Shown here piece by piece: positions 41,401 to 53,550 of a DNA stretch of 64,000 nt. The notes beneath the pieces are model-generated. The model did not search any database. It was given only the letters and a program-made list of their open reading frames with translations, and was not told where the DNA came from. The DNA is taken from assembly GCF_018320785.1 (NCBI RefSeq), contig NC_054886.1:35028110-35092109 (forward strand). The letters are read 5' to 3'. How positions within the stretch are numbered: the first letter of the stretch is position 1; the number at the start of each line of letters is the position of its first letter. The translations under genes and the position numbers were made by a program. The DNA comes from Cheilinus undulatus. Lineage: Eukaryota; Chordata; Actinopteri; Labriformes; Labridae.

Positions 41401-44400
41401 CACGGTTCCCATCGCAACAGTGGAGGACCTGGAGGTGATAGTGTACCTGCTTCTTGGTCTGCTGCTTTTCATGACTGCAGGAGACGGGTTTTTACCAGGG
41501 CCGGCTGCAGGTAGTGAGACAAAACACTACTGAAGAGAACAGAAGAGTTTGGAAAGTTCTACAGCAGTACGGAGACAGCAAGAGGGTTTCAGTCAGGACC
41601 ACTTTGCCGAGACACACGATTTGCATTTATAAATATTGTTCTTAACAGCAGTTATGAATCTGCACTTTTTGCTGTTATTTATATTTGGCAGTGTAGCTGT
41701 TCTGGGATCCTCGTGTCTACTAGGAAGGCCTGAGGCAGGGAGGGGAGACGCAGAACAGAGCAACCATCAGTGACAACAGAGTGGCACTGATGAAGTCAGA
41801 AGCAGAATGAAGGAGGAGCTGGGGTGGAGGAGGGCAGACTAGGGCAGCTTTAGAAGAGCAGCATGACTGCGATTAGCCAATTGCATGCTGAGAAATGAAT
41901 CAGCTGGCTGTCCGCTGATGAGGGCCTGATCAGATAAGCTGATCTCCGTTATATTACAGCGCTTGACTTCTTTTCCTGCCAGAACTGAAGCTATATGCTC
42001 AGTTTGATTCCTGTGTAGGACAGTCCTCCCTTGTGCCGGTGCCCCCTGGCCGCTAAGTGTTTGGCAGTATCTTGTGTAGGGATGTCACGATTACAGATTT
42101 TCTTGGTGCGATTATTGTCAGAGAAATAATTGCAATTTCACGATTATCATGATTATTTTTCCATTAATTAATTTCACACTACCATGAATAAGTAAAATCA
42201 TATGAACGTTCCTTATAGGTCTTGTATTTTAATTTATTTCCATCTTAGGATGCTCTCATAAAAAAATGATATATCAACAATGTAAAGTAACTAATAATTA
42301 CCAGAATAATTATAATAATCCCATTTGGATGGACCACTCGAGTGGTCTTCGCTGAGTAGTGTTTGAGTTAAAAAGCTGTAATTCAGTCGATCTCATCTAT
42401 TTTATATCCCTCAAATATAATATCCCTCATATTCACAACTGTATTTATTAAAGTTTCTCGTAAAAAACTAAATTTTCCCATTTTTATGTGGCAGTTGAAC
42501 ACATCATAACATATAGACTACAGTTGTCTAATTTACTGAGGTTACCTGAACGCATCATATTTTCCGTCTTCAGCTCATAAAGTTTGCTACTTAACTTCAA
42601 TTCTTCCGATTCCACCGCAGATTTCTACACTGGATTGATATTGTTAACAAACAGGACTGTCTCAGAGTTTTGGAGCATTTATCAGCATTTATCTGAGCAG
42701 CTGAAGAAGAAAACTGTCCTGAAGCAGCTGAAGTGAGGGATATGAGCCTGTTACTCCCAGCACTGAAGGATAACGTATGATAGCATGCGGCTCACAGGCA
42801 GCGTCTTTTTTCCTCAAGCCGACAGTTTAAGGTACATTCTTGTTTGATGTGATGCATGACACTTCTAGTTTATGTTCCCCTTGAAAGAACTGATGTATGT
42901 TTTAACACCAGTCTTATCTTACAATGACATGATGTCACAGAGCCTGTGAGACTCGATAGCAGTATCGATAAGCTAAAACGTTACTGATTTGGGGTATTTC
43001 AAAAACACAGAACCGGGTCCTTATGGACCCGTGTTTTGATCCCCATCCCTTACATTGACATGACTAAACCCAGTTACTATTTACCTTTATGTTGGTGTAC
43101 AACGCCGGGTTGTTATCCCGGAGGTTCTGAAGTATTGCCTGATTTCACTGCAACTTTTTTGTGGTATGTTTTAAATTTAGGCTGGCCGTCTTCCACAATG
43201 ACACCCTGGTCATTTGTTTTGTATTCAAAAAATTTCTCACGGCTGACTCCAACCATTTATTTGGAGGGAACAGCTCTTCCTCTTCCATGCTGTAGCGTGT
43301 TTGGGACTGTGACACGCCTCCGCCTGCAACTGCAAGAAGCAACAGGAGGCGGTGACACGCGGATGTCGTGTAACTTTGTTTTTGTTCCGTTGTCGTACCA
43401 ATATGGTTCCCGGCATAATCTTTTCTGGAAATTGAAGGTATTTAGGAAATGTTACGATTAACTAATCGTAAAGTTTAATACCGCAGTTAATCGTGAAAAT
43501 GGGTAATCGTGCCATCCCTAATCTTGATGTCACATTTCAGCATCAGTTGGTGATTTGGAATTGGACACACCTCTCTATAGAAGGCCTCACAGCTGACAAT
43601 GGTATCAGAGCAGAAACCAAGCCATGAGGTCGAAGGAACTGCTTGCAAAGCTCAAGGACAGGATTGTTGACATGTACAGATCTGGGGAAGGCTAAAGAAT
43701 AATTTCTGCTGCTCTGAAGGTTCCTGAGAGCACAGTAGCCTCCAGAATTCTCACATGAAGAACCAACTAGAGCTGGTCTCCTGGCCAAACTGAGCAATCA
43801 CGATAGAAGGGTCTTAGTGAGAGAGGAGACCAAGAACCTGATGATCATGCTGACTGAGCTCCAGAGATCCTGTGTGGAGATGGAACAAAGTTCCAGAAGG
43901 ACAACCATCTCTGCAGACCTCCACTGATCTGGGCTGGCAGAGTGGCTAGACGGAAGACTCTCTGTCTGTCAATTTTTGCAAAAATCTCCATGTTAAAGCC
44001 AATTCGATCAATTTAATCTACCACAGAATCCTAAACTATAATGAACTAGTGTTTCTGAGAGACATGAATGAACTTGATTTGCTGGTTTTAAAGCCAACTG
44101 TTGATTTGTTTCAGGGAAAAGATGAACCCCTGAGCAGTCCGGAGCAACTTTCCCAAGCATTGATCACAGACAACACCATCGATGACTCAGGAAGTGAAGA
44201 GAAACCACATGTAAGGTAAGTCAAAACAGACTGGTCTTAAGGCTAAATGTGCCAGAAACAAACATTTTGATTGTACTGGAGGTGAAAGTGTTTAATTTAG
44301 GAACTTCTTTTTTTTCAGCTTCACTTCCCCTCACAGTCCTGAGGGTGAGGAGGAGAGAAACCAATCAGAACATCTCTCTGAAAACCTGGGATGGCAACAG

Positions 44401-45648
44401 CAAACAGAGGAAGACGAGGAACAAGGACTATCTGAAGACCTTAGTGCTCTTTATTCCGACAACTCTGCAGGCGACAGCGGAGATGACGATGACGAAGATG
44501 AAGAGTGGAAGCCAAACCAGGACAAAGATCTTAAAGAGACAACGGATAAACCGCAGACGAAACGAGTCACAGCAAAGAGAAGGAAACAGATCCAGTCGAC
44601 TGATGAGAGCGGCGCCCCTTTGTCCTGTAAAGTCTGCAAAGCTCTGACTGGAACAAAGAATATATTGATCAAACACTCCTGGTGTCACGTGGAGGATCCT
44701 GAGAGACTTTGTGGAGTTTGTGGAGAACAGTCAGGGTCTCAAGAAGAGCTGATGAATCATCTCGAAAGCCACAAGAAAACCTACAGCTGTGAAGTCTGTG
44801 GAAAGAAATTCCTCTCTAATTTTGGTCTTCAGACCCACGCTCCTCTGCACACCGGAGAGAAACCCTTCAAATGCGACATCTGCAGTAAGGCGTTTGTGTT
44901 TAGGAACGCGCTGAGACAACATAAGCTGGAACATGTGGAGGATAAACCGTACAAGTGTGACGTCTGCAGTAAATCTTTTGCCTTGAAAGCGAAGCTAAAG
45001 ATTCACAGCAGGACGCACACAGGTGAAAAGCCGTTCACCTGTGAGTTGTGCGGCAAATCTTTCTCCGACAGCGGGCCTTTAGCGCGCCACAAGTTGACTC
45101 ACTTCGGGGAAAAGCGGTTTGGCTGTCAGGTTTGTGGGAGGCATTTCTTCACTCCCCGAGAAGTGAATTTCCACATGAGGATTCACACAGTCAGAGAAAA
45201 ACCGTTCCTCTGTGATATTTGCTGCAAAAGTTTCTACACACAAGGCCACTTAAATGAACACCTGAAAATACACAGCAATAAGAAGTTCAAGTGCAGCGTG
45301 TGTGGAAAGGACTTGTCATCAAAAGGAGGTCTGAGAAGGCACATGATGGTCCATACCGGGGACAGACCCTACAAATGCTTGGAGTGTGGACGGACCTACA
45401 CTTCTAGCAGCCACCTCCGCTTCCATCTGAAACTCCACTTAGGGATCAAGTCGTTCGTCTGTCAGGTTTGTGGGAAGGCGTTCCTTCGTAAAGAAGCCCT
45501 GAACAACCACATGAGGACCCATGATGGAGAGAAACCACACAAGTGCACCATTTGTGGAAGAGGGTTCACTCAGAGTCACTCCATGAAAACGCACATGAAG
45601 AGGCATCAGGCGGTAGAAAAGGCAGCAGTGGATGTACTGATGGACTAA
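38471..45648 (+). CDS. FiNZ-type C2H2 zinc-finger protein, complete, 7 exons (copy 1)
   Basis: Exons 38471-38717, 40443-40505, 40605-40716, 40802-40899, 41018-41250, 44115-44215 and 44319-45648 join in frame to 2184 nt, 727 aa. Residues 20-75 are a FiNZ-like N-terminal helix pair (EKLTTAAREIFAVVERTVAG, YEEEAAGLRQEIDRQR). Residues 83-140 are acidic. Residues 141-251 form a conserved unnamed domain (NIRVCLLQDSKINILKRG to GKGRSALYIRVK). Residues 285-385 are a strongly acidic then basic linker. Residues 416-714 carry eleven C2H2 fingers with TGEKP-type linkers, preceded by one atypical finger (C388, C391, H404, H408). Expected role: sequence-specific nuclear DNA binding; FiNZ zinc-finger genes are regarded as fish lineage-expanded candidates for transposon repression. 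The donor of exon 3 (GTTAGA) is non-consensus, but its position is repeated in copy 2. AATAAA at 46133-46138 is a candidate end. The exact gene name is unknown. Confidence 0.9.
39020..40210. repeat. Degenerate AGAATTC-rich repeat filling FiNZ-ZNF1 intron 1
   Basis: About 1.2 kb of roughly 20-40-bp degenerate units with CAGAATTCTGACTTTAATC, CAGAATTCCAAAGTTAA and similar. It looks like an old, eroded version of the AGTCAGAATTCTGA minisatellites at 10.0 and 23.9 kb. Confidence 0.75.
42077..43520. mobile_element. Non-autonomous hAT-type element in FiNZ-ZNF1 intron 5
   Basis: Ends TAGGGATGTCACGATTA (42077) and TAATCGTGCCATCCCTA (to 43520) are inverted repeats differing at one position. The flanking 8-mers ATCTTGTG and ATCTTGAT agree at 6 of 8. 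The 1.4-kb interior has one 141-codon open frame (43036-43461) without a recognisable domain, and no transposase. Confidence 0.8.
43540..43960 (+). mobile_element. Tc1-type transposase N-terminal relic
   Basis: Sequence such as AAGGACAGGATTGTTGACAT and GGTTCCTGAGAGCACAGTAG translates to a Tc1 DNA-binding-domain-like stretch (LLAKLKDRIVDMYRSGEG, stop, then a helix-turn-helix remnant). Later, CAACCATCTCTGCAGACCTC is another Tc1-family phrase. Stops and frameshifts are present. It directly follows the hAT element. Confidence 0.6.
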
Positions 45649-46797
45649 GCTCTTTGGGATCTCATGTAAACATTCAAAAACATTCCATAATCTCACTGTG
45701 TATCATATTTAGGATTCATGGACAGAGACCGTATGAATGCTCCTCTCTGACAGTCTTGGATTACAGACTTACAAGACTACAATCATGATCCTGACCTACC
45801 ATTGTATGCAGTTATCTTGGCGTTAGGCCACTGGGGACGCAGGTCAAAGAGATGCTACAGCAGAAGTGCTTTGTGTGACGCTACCTCTGCCAGATACGTG
45901 TTTGATCCGCCTCCGCTTCGATAGGTTTCAATTTTTATCAGCGAGACTGCGTCCACCAGCTCCATTGGGTTATTCCATCATGACTCCGGCAGCCCAGAAC
46001 CCCCCCGCAACAGATACAGGAGTCCTGTTTCGGCCAGATGCTGGACCACTGCTCACCAACTTAGCACAGAGAAAACTGAGCAAGGCAAGAAGTATAGTCA
46101 AAACCTAATTAAGATATCTGGTTAAATAACAGAATAAATCACCGCATGTTGATGCCAGACAAATGCCAGATCATTTTTCACTTTACCAAATCGACAAAGC
46201 GTCATGATGGGGCGTAGCCGAGCCGTTAGTGAACAGGTCAGAGGGACAAGAAGAAGTGTGTTTTTCAAACTAGGGGCCCAGTCTCGGATCTGAGTACATT
46301 TGAGCCCAAATTCTGGATTGTTGGGCCAGTGTGAATGCAAACAAATCACAATCAGGCACAGGGCCAACTTAGGGATGTGGTCTTGGGCAAAATGCAAGTG
46401 TTGGCATGGTTTGAATCCATGTCTGTCCATGTCTATCATCTGGTAGGTCTGTCTTGCAACGCTTCAATCCATGCCTGATCTTAGAATGACCGGACCAGGG
46501 CAGGTCAGATGGCAGGGCGTATGCCAGTTTGGCATTTTCCTGCATCAACCTTGGTCCTTCCTAACTAAGAATGTTCCCAGGCATTTATTTCCCTACTTGG
46601 AGAATTGTGTTTAACCAACTTGTTTAAAGAGGATGAAGTGCGTAGGAAAACAGTCAAATTCATCACAGAGTTGAAGTGTTAGCCGGCTTGATGTTAGCCT
46701 GATATACTGTGGAGCGTAGTTATCATTAGCAGCTAGCTCCTCCAGCCTTTGCTCCTCTTTAAACATTAATATCATGCTTTGAAATTTAGCCTTTAAC
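45649..46797. other. 3' flank of FiNZ-ZNF1
   Basis: Probably 3'UTR as far as the AATAAA at 46133-46138, then intergenic DNA. Open frames on both strands have no recognisable domains. Confidence 0.45.
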
Positions 46798-47200
46798 CTT
46801 GTAGCGCCACATTATGTAATAACGCCACATTATGTAATAATGTAATACATTTTCAATTCATCATGTAATAATGCCGCCTTATGTTATAATGCCACGTTAT
46901 GTAATAATATAATACATTTTCAATTCATTATGTAATGATGCCACATTTTGTAAGCCACTAAGGATGGACAAGGATTAGGGCAAGGTAGTAAGGTATACCT
47001 TGGAGCCCACCTTAACTCCCAGGGTTAAGGTTAGGTGTTTAGTCTAGAGCCCTGAAGGGGGGTTAGGTTTAGGCATAAGTCACTAAGCGGTTAGAGTTAG
47101 GGCAAGGTAGTTGGGTATGGCATACCTTGGAGCCCACACTAAGTCCTATGGTTAGGGTTATTACATAATGTGGCGTTATTACATAATGTGGCGCTACAAG
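46798..47200. mobile_element. MITE with a perfect 43-bp terminal inverted repeat
   Basis: The left end starts CTTGTAGCGCCACATTATGT and the right end is its exact reverse complement for about 43 bp. Within each end the 18-bp phrase GCGCCACATTATGTAATA is itself repeated (as ACGCCACATTATGTAATA). The middle contains eroded GGTTAGGGTTA-like runs. A target duplication is uncertain (GCCTTTAACC versus GCCTTTTCCA). The superfamily is not determined. Confidence 0.8.
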
Positions 47201-48394
47201 CCTTTTCCAATTTCCATTTTCTAGTTAAAAACACCGTCATACCGTGCTGTTCTTACAACATGGTAACTTCTAAGCTTCTTATCTTTATGTTCAGTAAAGT
47301 GCCAGGGAAAGCTCTAACAGGACGGCAGCGGCCATTAACTAAGGCTACAGCGACCACCAGTGGCTGGAGGCTTTATTTACAGTTTTAAAGGAGCATTGGA
47401 CCAGAATTTTAGGCCTGTGTTTATTAAAAAAATTATAGGTAGTTAAGCGACGTGTAACTCTTGTGCTGACTAATCCAATAGATGAGTTTAACTGTCTAGC
47501 ATGCTAACTGCACGCCATACTGCTCTGGCCTCCTCATGGCCAATGTCCAGGCTCATGCCACATCTCTCCAGGTATCCTCCCAGTTGGCACCTCAAGGATG
47601 CCTACGGCTGCACCCGACGTCTGGTCCAGCCCACTGAGTCCTGGGGGCCCAGCTGACTGGACCCAGTGAGCAAGGGTTACTAGAGCATGCTAGGGGTCCT
47701 ATATGTGGCAATCTGGATCTGGCATGGGAAAGTGTGCCAAGTGCTTGTGCAGCCTTTCCCATCCCGGCCCTCCTGAGCACATCAGCATTAGACACACCGT
47801 CCTGCCAACGATACCCAAAATTTGCTGAAAGAGAAGCTGTCACGAAGGAGTCCAGCCGGCGCCTCTGACCAACAACCAGGCAAATCAAAGTCATTTCAGG
47901 AGGAAGAGGTGGTAACTGTGGGTGGAGCCTATAAACAGTGAAGAGATTACCCCAAATGTAGCAATAGTGGCAGTTTTACTAGAACTAAACATTTCTATAT
48001 TCAAAGAAGACCAAAGATCCACACAGAAAGTATTTCTTGGTGGTTATTGCTCTTCTTCTGACTGTCTTTGTCCAGAGTTTCATTACCAACTGACTCCACT
48101 GATAGTGAACATCAGCAACTGCCTGTCAAGAACACAAAATAATGCAAGGAGCTCAAGCAAGCAATCTTTCAGGGTCAGTGTCGTTAAAATACAGTTATGA
48201 ATTAAACGAGGACAACAAGCCTTTCCTATACAAAACCTCATGGCACAACTTCATGACTTTATAAGTTCCATTTAAAAGCCTTTTGTACAGTATACTGCTG
48301 TAATGTAAAGATTTACCGGCCTACTGAGTTTCCTGTCTTAATTTTTATCCACTAATCAGCACCTTCACTGAAGAAAGAACCGACTCAACTCTAA
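47201..48394. other. Intergenic DNA without recognised features
   Basis: A GC-richer patch at 47.52-47.90 kb holds a 100-codon minus-strand open frame with no recognisable domain. I do not call it a gene. Confidence 0.35.
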
Positions 48395-49130
48395 AGCCGT
48401 ATTTCCATCAGGGGGTCCGGTTTGATTCAGTTCGGTTTGGTATGGTTTGGTACGCTAAACCCCAAAATAGTTTGCGTTTCCACAGACACCCGTGCCCTCA
48501 CTTGGTGCAAGAGTACCTTGATGCAGACAAAATGGCCGACATACATCCAATCCATACTGGAAGTCTCAACCGGATGTCTGTACACCTAAGGTTAGGCTTA
48601 GGCATTAAAACCCAGATGGTTAGGTTCAGGGTAAGGCAGTGGGGAGGGTGATATATTTGAGATCCAGCACCAAGGATTAGGCGTGAAAAAGACTGACAAA
48701 CGCGTCCAACACGAAGAAGAAACTTCCGCTTGGGACTTCTGGTATGGATTGGATGTATAGCAACGCCCATGTCAGCCATCTTGACTGCAGTTGGGTCCCT
48801 CTCAGATATTTCCCATTTAGGTAGATATTAGTCCATTTTTCTCCTGTTTTTGCCCGCTCCTCACAGCGCAGACTTTCGTGTTTTGAAGCCCGGAGGCGAG
48901 CAGCTGAGTCGTGCGCTGACGTGACGTCAGTGCAGCCCCTATTGTTGTGTGTAGCTCCACCTTTTTGGCACGGATAAGTAAGATTGGCACCCCTACGGAA
49001 GGGTGCCGAAAAGTGGGACCGTACGGGTCAGTTTTTTGGGACCCTTTCCAACGTTTGCTCAATGGAAATGCAAAAAGATGTGCGCTATTCCGCACCGAAC
49101 TGAGCCAGACCGCTTGGTGGAAACTACCTA
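48395..49130. mobile_element. Possible foldback/MITE-like element
   Basis: The left part has TTTCCATCAGGGGGTCCGG then CAGTTCGGTTTGG. The right part, inverted, reads GTTTCCACCAAGCGGTCTGG then CAGTTCGGTGCGG. This suggests inverted ends of about 40 bp with mismatches. No target duplication is clear, and the interior has a second, shifted inverted pair (CATCCAATCCATACTGGAAG near 48545, and its approximate inverse near 48740). Confidence 0.45.
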
Positions 49131-49481
49131 TAAGCTCTGACATGGATCCGATACCAGGCTTTTGGGTACCCAAATACCAATATTCATCCATTCAATTCCA
49201 GTGTTAAATCTGTATATTTGTCACTGGGATGATGAGTCGCTCATACCACTTGCCATATTGTCACTCGCACTCTGCTGTCACATTTTAGCTGCATTATATG
49301 AAAGCAGCTTTGTTGACTGTCTCTTAAAATGTCATGCTCTTACCTTAAACGATGAAGCGTTTCCTCGATGGCAATTGAAATGAAGTTGCTGGTGTGTGAT
49401 CTTAAATTTTAGCACTTCACTGTGAGGTTACACAAAGCCACGGGTATCTGCAGTGAGGCTTTTAGCTGTAACATTTATTGA

Positions 49482-50422
49482 CCCTTGTGCCCTCCTCGGG
49501 CATTTTTGTGATCATTTTGTCAGTTTTACAGCTTGTGGCATGAATTTTTACAGGAACTTTTCTTTCTAGTTACATTTTTGAAATCCAACATGTTGTACTC
49601 TTAAATGTCATTCATACTCTCTCAATGAATTTACTACCCTCTGGACACCTTCGAGGCAAAAATGTACATGTACAAAAAACTGCTATTAAATCACCATACA
49701 TCAATATTTTTTCTACTTTTTTTTCATAAATCTCTTTAATAACTTCAGACTTGCTCAAAACTACCAAACATTCAATAATTCTTAGAATTTTAAACTCACA
49801 CAAAACTCTCCATAATATAACGGGCAAAAATACAAGAATCTGGTGCATGGTCCTACAATGAGTAAATGGTTGAATCTGGTGGAATACGGTAAAAATGTCA
49901 AATTTCACTAGACTTCTTCACATTGAAATGCTGACATTAAAGAATGCATGATTTTATACTGCAATGACAGTGAGATTAAAAAAACCTGGTTTTAATGGAA
50001 TTCAATGGGGGCATTTTTGCCTCGAAGATGTCAGGAGGGTATTTCTGACATTATGTAGAAAATATTAATGCAATAAAATCAATTTTGTTGCTAATCTTTG
50101 ACCCATCCAAGACTCTCATCACCCCCAAAGCCCCATCTTTCTACTATTTATTATATGGAAAATAATCATCTTTTTTTGTTTGTTTTTTTGTAGTGAAAAA
50201 TAGATTATTTCAAATAATCAAACTTGCATTTAAAGGGATTAAATCTTGAAAATGATTGAATGTTTGTTAGATTGCAGCAGGTCTGAAGTTGTTAAAGAGA
50301 TTTATGAAAAAAAAGTAGAAAAAAATATTGATGTATGCTGATTTAATGGTCATTTTTCTGTACATGTACATTTTTGCCTCGAAGGTGTCCAGAGGGTAGT
50401 AAATTCGAGGAGGGCACAGGGG
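49482..50422. mobile_element. piggyBac-like foldback element, copy C (both ends present)
   Basis: The left end CCCTTGTGCCCTCCTCG follows TTGA (49478-49481), a one-base variant of TTAA. The inverted right end is CCCCTGTGCCCTCCTCGAA, followed by TTAA (50423-50426). Inside, the two halves are inverted copies of modules such as CCCTCTGGACACCTTCGAGG and TCAAAGATTAGCAACAAAAT. The 941-bp element has no transposase and is the most complete of the three copies. Confidence 0.75.
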
Positions 50423-50426
50423 TTAA

Positions 50427-51500
50427 CTCTAATAAACGTTCTTCTACATTCACGTTGATTTCAGAAAAACTAGCAGGGCTCTGTTTCGTAGCTTTCAAAC
50501 CATCACTGGAAGTTACCCCGATCTTTGCAGCTAACAACGTTTTCTCATATAAAACACTGGCTGTGCAGAAATTGCTTTTAGTGGTGGAAATGAAGAGTAA
50601 AATCCAAGCTGCTCAGAGTTGTTAGTTTCCTTGGTGTTATTCACAGGCTTCCTGAGAGCTGAGGACAGTGTGGAAGCACGCGCATGTGCTTGCTGGTGAA
50701 CACAGGAACGCAGGAGCCCCATTGTCGGATCCTAGTGGCATATTGGTTGGCTCACAAGGAGAGTAGTGTGTCTGAAATTGCAAAGGTCATTTACAGCGCT
50801 CCACCTTTGGTATTTAGGGAGAATTTCCAGAGTCAATTCATATACTCATTTCTTTGAGCCTTAATTCAGTGAAGTCTGTGGTTAGCATGGCACCTAAAGC
50901 CCATGTATGAACTTCACGTGTTGTTGAGTGACAGCTTTAGTAAAATGGGTAAGCAAATACAAGGTTAATGATAGGTTAGGTTATATATTTAATACTAACT
51001 GTACTTTACTCTCCGACTCCTCTTTGTGCTTGTTTGAGTCTACTTGAATCTGTCGGCCTTGCTTCCTCTCTGCTCTGTGTCCTTTAATCTCTTTTCTTTT
51101 AATAAAAGAAGCGGTATATCCCGCCCTGTATCTCATATTTCCTCTGCCTGTTCATGTTTGTCTTCTAAATTTTCATCAGTTTTTGACAGTTGTTTAAAAG
51201 TTTAGGATTTTTTCATGCAGCATTCTCAGGCACAGCTGTCCATAAAGGGGATGCTGTAGTAAAATATGGAATTTTGAAAATTTAAACCCTTGTTAAAAAC
51301 AAAATTACCTTTTTTTTGTGAATGGGCATATTGAACTAAACTTTTTGGAAAGTAATATCAGACTTGAAAAGAAAGCTGTGATTGGTGCAACTGTCAGGGT
51401 GCCAGAGAATAAAGTAGAAGGAACTGAAATAACTGAGGGAAAGTAATTACAGAATCGCAAAACAGACAAAAAAAACGGTGAAAAGTTGCAGAAATTGTGT
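50427..51500. other. Intergenic DNA without recognised features
   Basis: No gene or repeat family is recognised before the GGCAAAAATGGG-type array. Confidence 0.35.
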
Positions 51501-51529
51501 GAAATGAGAGGTAAAGTCGTTAATGAGAG

Positions 51530-53000
51530 ACAAAAATGGGGGAGGAGTGGCAAAAATAGGTTATTGAGGCTAAAATGGGATAAAACAGAAAATATGGGCA
51601 GGAAAGTTTTTGAAAAGTGGTTAAAAAGTGGCAAAAATTGGTTCTAAGTACCAAACATGGGTGGTGTGAGTAGTGAAAACAGTTTAAAGGTAGCAAAAAT
51701 GTATTTAAAAAGGAAAAAATAGGGTTAAAGCAAAGAAAAGGTTACAAATGAGTGGTTAAAAATGGGCGAGAAATGGTTTAAGGGACTAAGATAGGTTAAA
51801 AAATGTAAGGAGGCAGAAATGAGTGTCTTATTTAGTAAATGTCTAAAAAACAGCAAAAAGTGGCAAAGATGGACACAGTTTTTTTTTTTTAAAGTGGTTA
51901 CAGATCAGCAAAAAAAGGTTATAAGGGGCTAAAATTGGTTTAAAAAAGGTAAGGAGGCAAAATTGGTGGCTTAACTAGTTAAATGGTTTAAAAAGTTGCA
52001 AAAATGGGCTAAAAAGCTGCAAATATGTATAAAGAAAAGGGGAAAAAAAGGGCAAATATGGCCAGAAACAATGTTACAAAGTGGTAAGAATGTGGCAAAA
52101 ACTAGTTCTTAAAAGAGGAACAAAAAATAGGGTTAAAGCAAAAAAGTGGCAAGAATTGATACAAATGAGTGGTTAGAAATGGGCAAGAAATGGTTTAAGG
52201 GGCTAAAACAGGTTCAAAAATGTAAGGAGGCAAAAACAGGTGGGTTATTTAGTAAATGTCTAAAAAACAGCAAAAAGTGGCAAAGATGGACACAATTTTT
52301 TTTTACAAAGTGGTTTCAGATGGGCAAAAAATGGTTGTAAGGGGCTAAAATTGGTTTAAAAACGGTAAGGAAGCAAAATTGGTTGCTAAAGTAGTTAAAT
52401 GGTTTAAAAAGTTTCAAAAATGGGATAAAAGCTGCGGATATCTATAAAGAAAAGAAAAACATGGGTGATGTGAGTAGTGAAAACAGTTTAAAGGTAGCAT
52501 AAATGTATTTAAAAAGGAAAAAATAGGGTTAAAGCAAAAAAAAGGTTACAAATGAGTGGTTAAAAATAGGCAAGAAATGGTTTAAGGGGCTAAAACAGGT
52601 TAAAAAATGTAAGGAGGCAAAAATGGGTGGCTTATTTAGTAAATCTTTAAGAAACAGCAAAAAGTGGCAAAGATGGACACAAAAAATGTTTAAAAAATTG
52701 GTTACAGATGGGCAAAAAATGTTATAAGGGGCTAGAATTGGTATAAGAAAAAGTCAAGGAGGCAAAATTGGTGGCATAAATAGTTAAATGGTTTAAACAG
52801 ATGCAAAAACGGGATAAAAGCTGTAAATATGTATTCAGAACAGAAAAAGGGGCAAATATGGGTGGAAACAATGGTACAAAGTGGCTTAAAATGTTTTAAT
52901 GTGGCGAGGATGGTTTTAAAAGTGCAAAAATGTGGCAAAATTGGCAGCTAAAGTCATAAAATGGAATTACAAAGTAGTGAAAACTTGCAAAAATGTGTTT
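51530..53000. repeat. 1.5-kb degenerate GTGGCAAAAATGG / GGCTAAAATTGG array with larger duplicated blocks
   Basis: Short units akin to the 36.8-kb array are organised in larger repeats. A block with GAGTGGTTAAAAATGGGCGAGAAATGG, GTAAATGTCTAAAAAACAGC and CAAAAAGTGGCAAAGATGGA recurs near 51750, 52165 and 52555, a period of about 400 bp. It is non-coding. Confidence 0.82.
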
Positions 53001-53471
53001 AATGTGGAAACAAATGCTGCCGTGTATTTTACATCAGATTAATTTTTTCATAATTCTGACTTTAATGTTACAGTAGATTTAAATCAGAATTTTTGACTTT
53101 TTCTCAGAATTAGAAAAAGATGAAAAAACCTGCAGCCCTTACCCTTTTTTACAGGACAAACCGTACGTGTATAAAAAGCTTTTATATTAAATTTGTTGTA
53201 CTCCATGCCCTGTAATAACATGTAAATTTTGATCTCTCTTCTCTTCTGAGAGACCTTAAAAAAATAAGACCTTATGGGGTAAAAGTAACCTTCCACCTTA
53301 TTCCGTTCTTTTAGATGCACCTACATGTCTGCTTTGGCCCTCCATACAATTAGACTTTGCCACACCAGGTAAAGACTCGTGCATTAATGATGATCCCAGG
53401 CCTCCTTTTAGTGTGATATATTTTTCATTTTTATTCATTAATAAATCTGAATTTATCGATAACCTGGCAGT

Positions 53472-53550
53472 AATTCAAGCAGAGCTGTAGCGGAACCCTT
53501 GCTGCGGATGTTTTCCACTCGGACATTTATGAGCGTGCGCATCCTAAAAA
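53472..53550 (+). promoter_or_regulatory. Duplicated FiNZ-ZNF promoter-proximal/5'UTR block
   Basis: AGCTGTAGCGGAACCCTTGC and GATGTTTTCCACTCGGACA correspond to the block before the ATG of copy 1. This supports 53551 as a genuine duplicated first exon. Confidence 0.55.

Noticed and set aside
43036-43461. 141-codon open frame in FiNZ-ZNF1 intron 5
   Set aside because: It lies inside a hAT-type element, has no recognisable domain, and no splice or start context supports it.
46960-47165. GGTTAGGGTTA-like runs suggesting interstitial telomere repeats
   Set aside because: The hexamers are irregular and few, and sit inside a MITE. They do not form a true TTAGGG array.
47592-47894. 100-codon minus-strand open frame in a GC-richer patch
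   Set aside because: No domain, no neighbouring exons and no conserved splice sites; Ser/Arg/Pro-rich composition is expected from GC-rich non-coding DNA.
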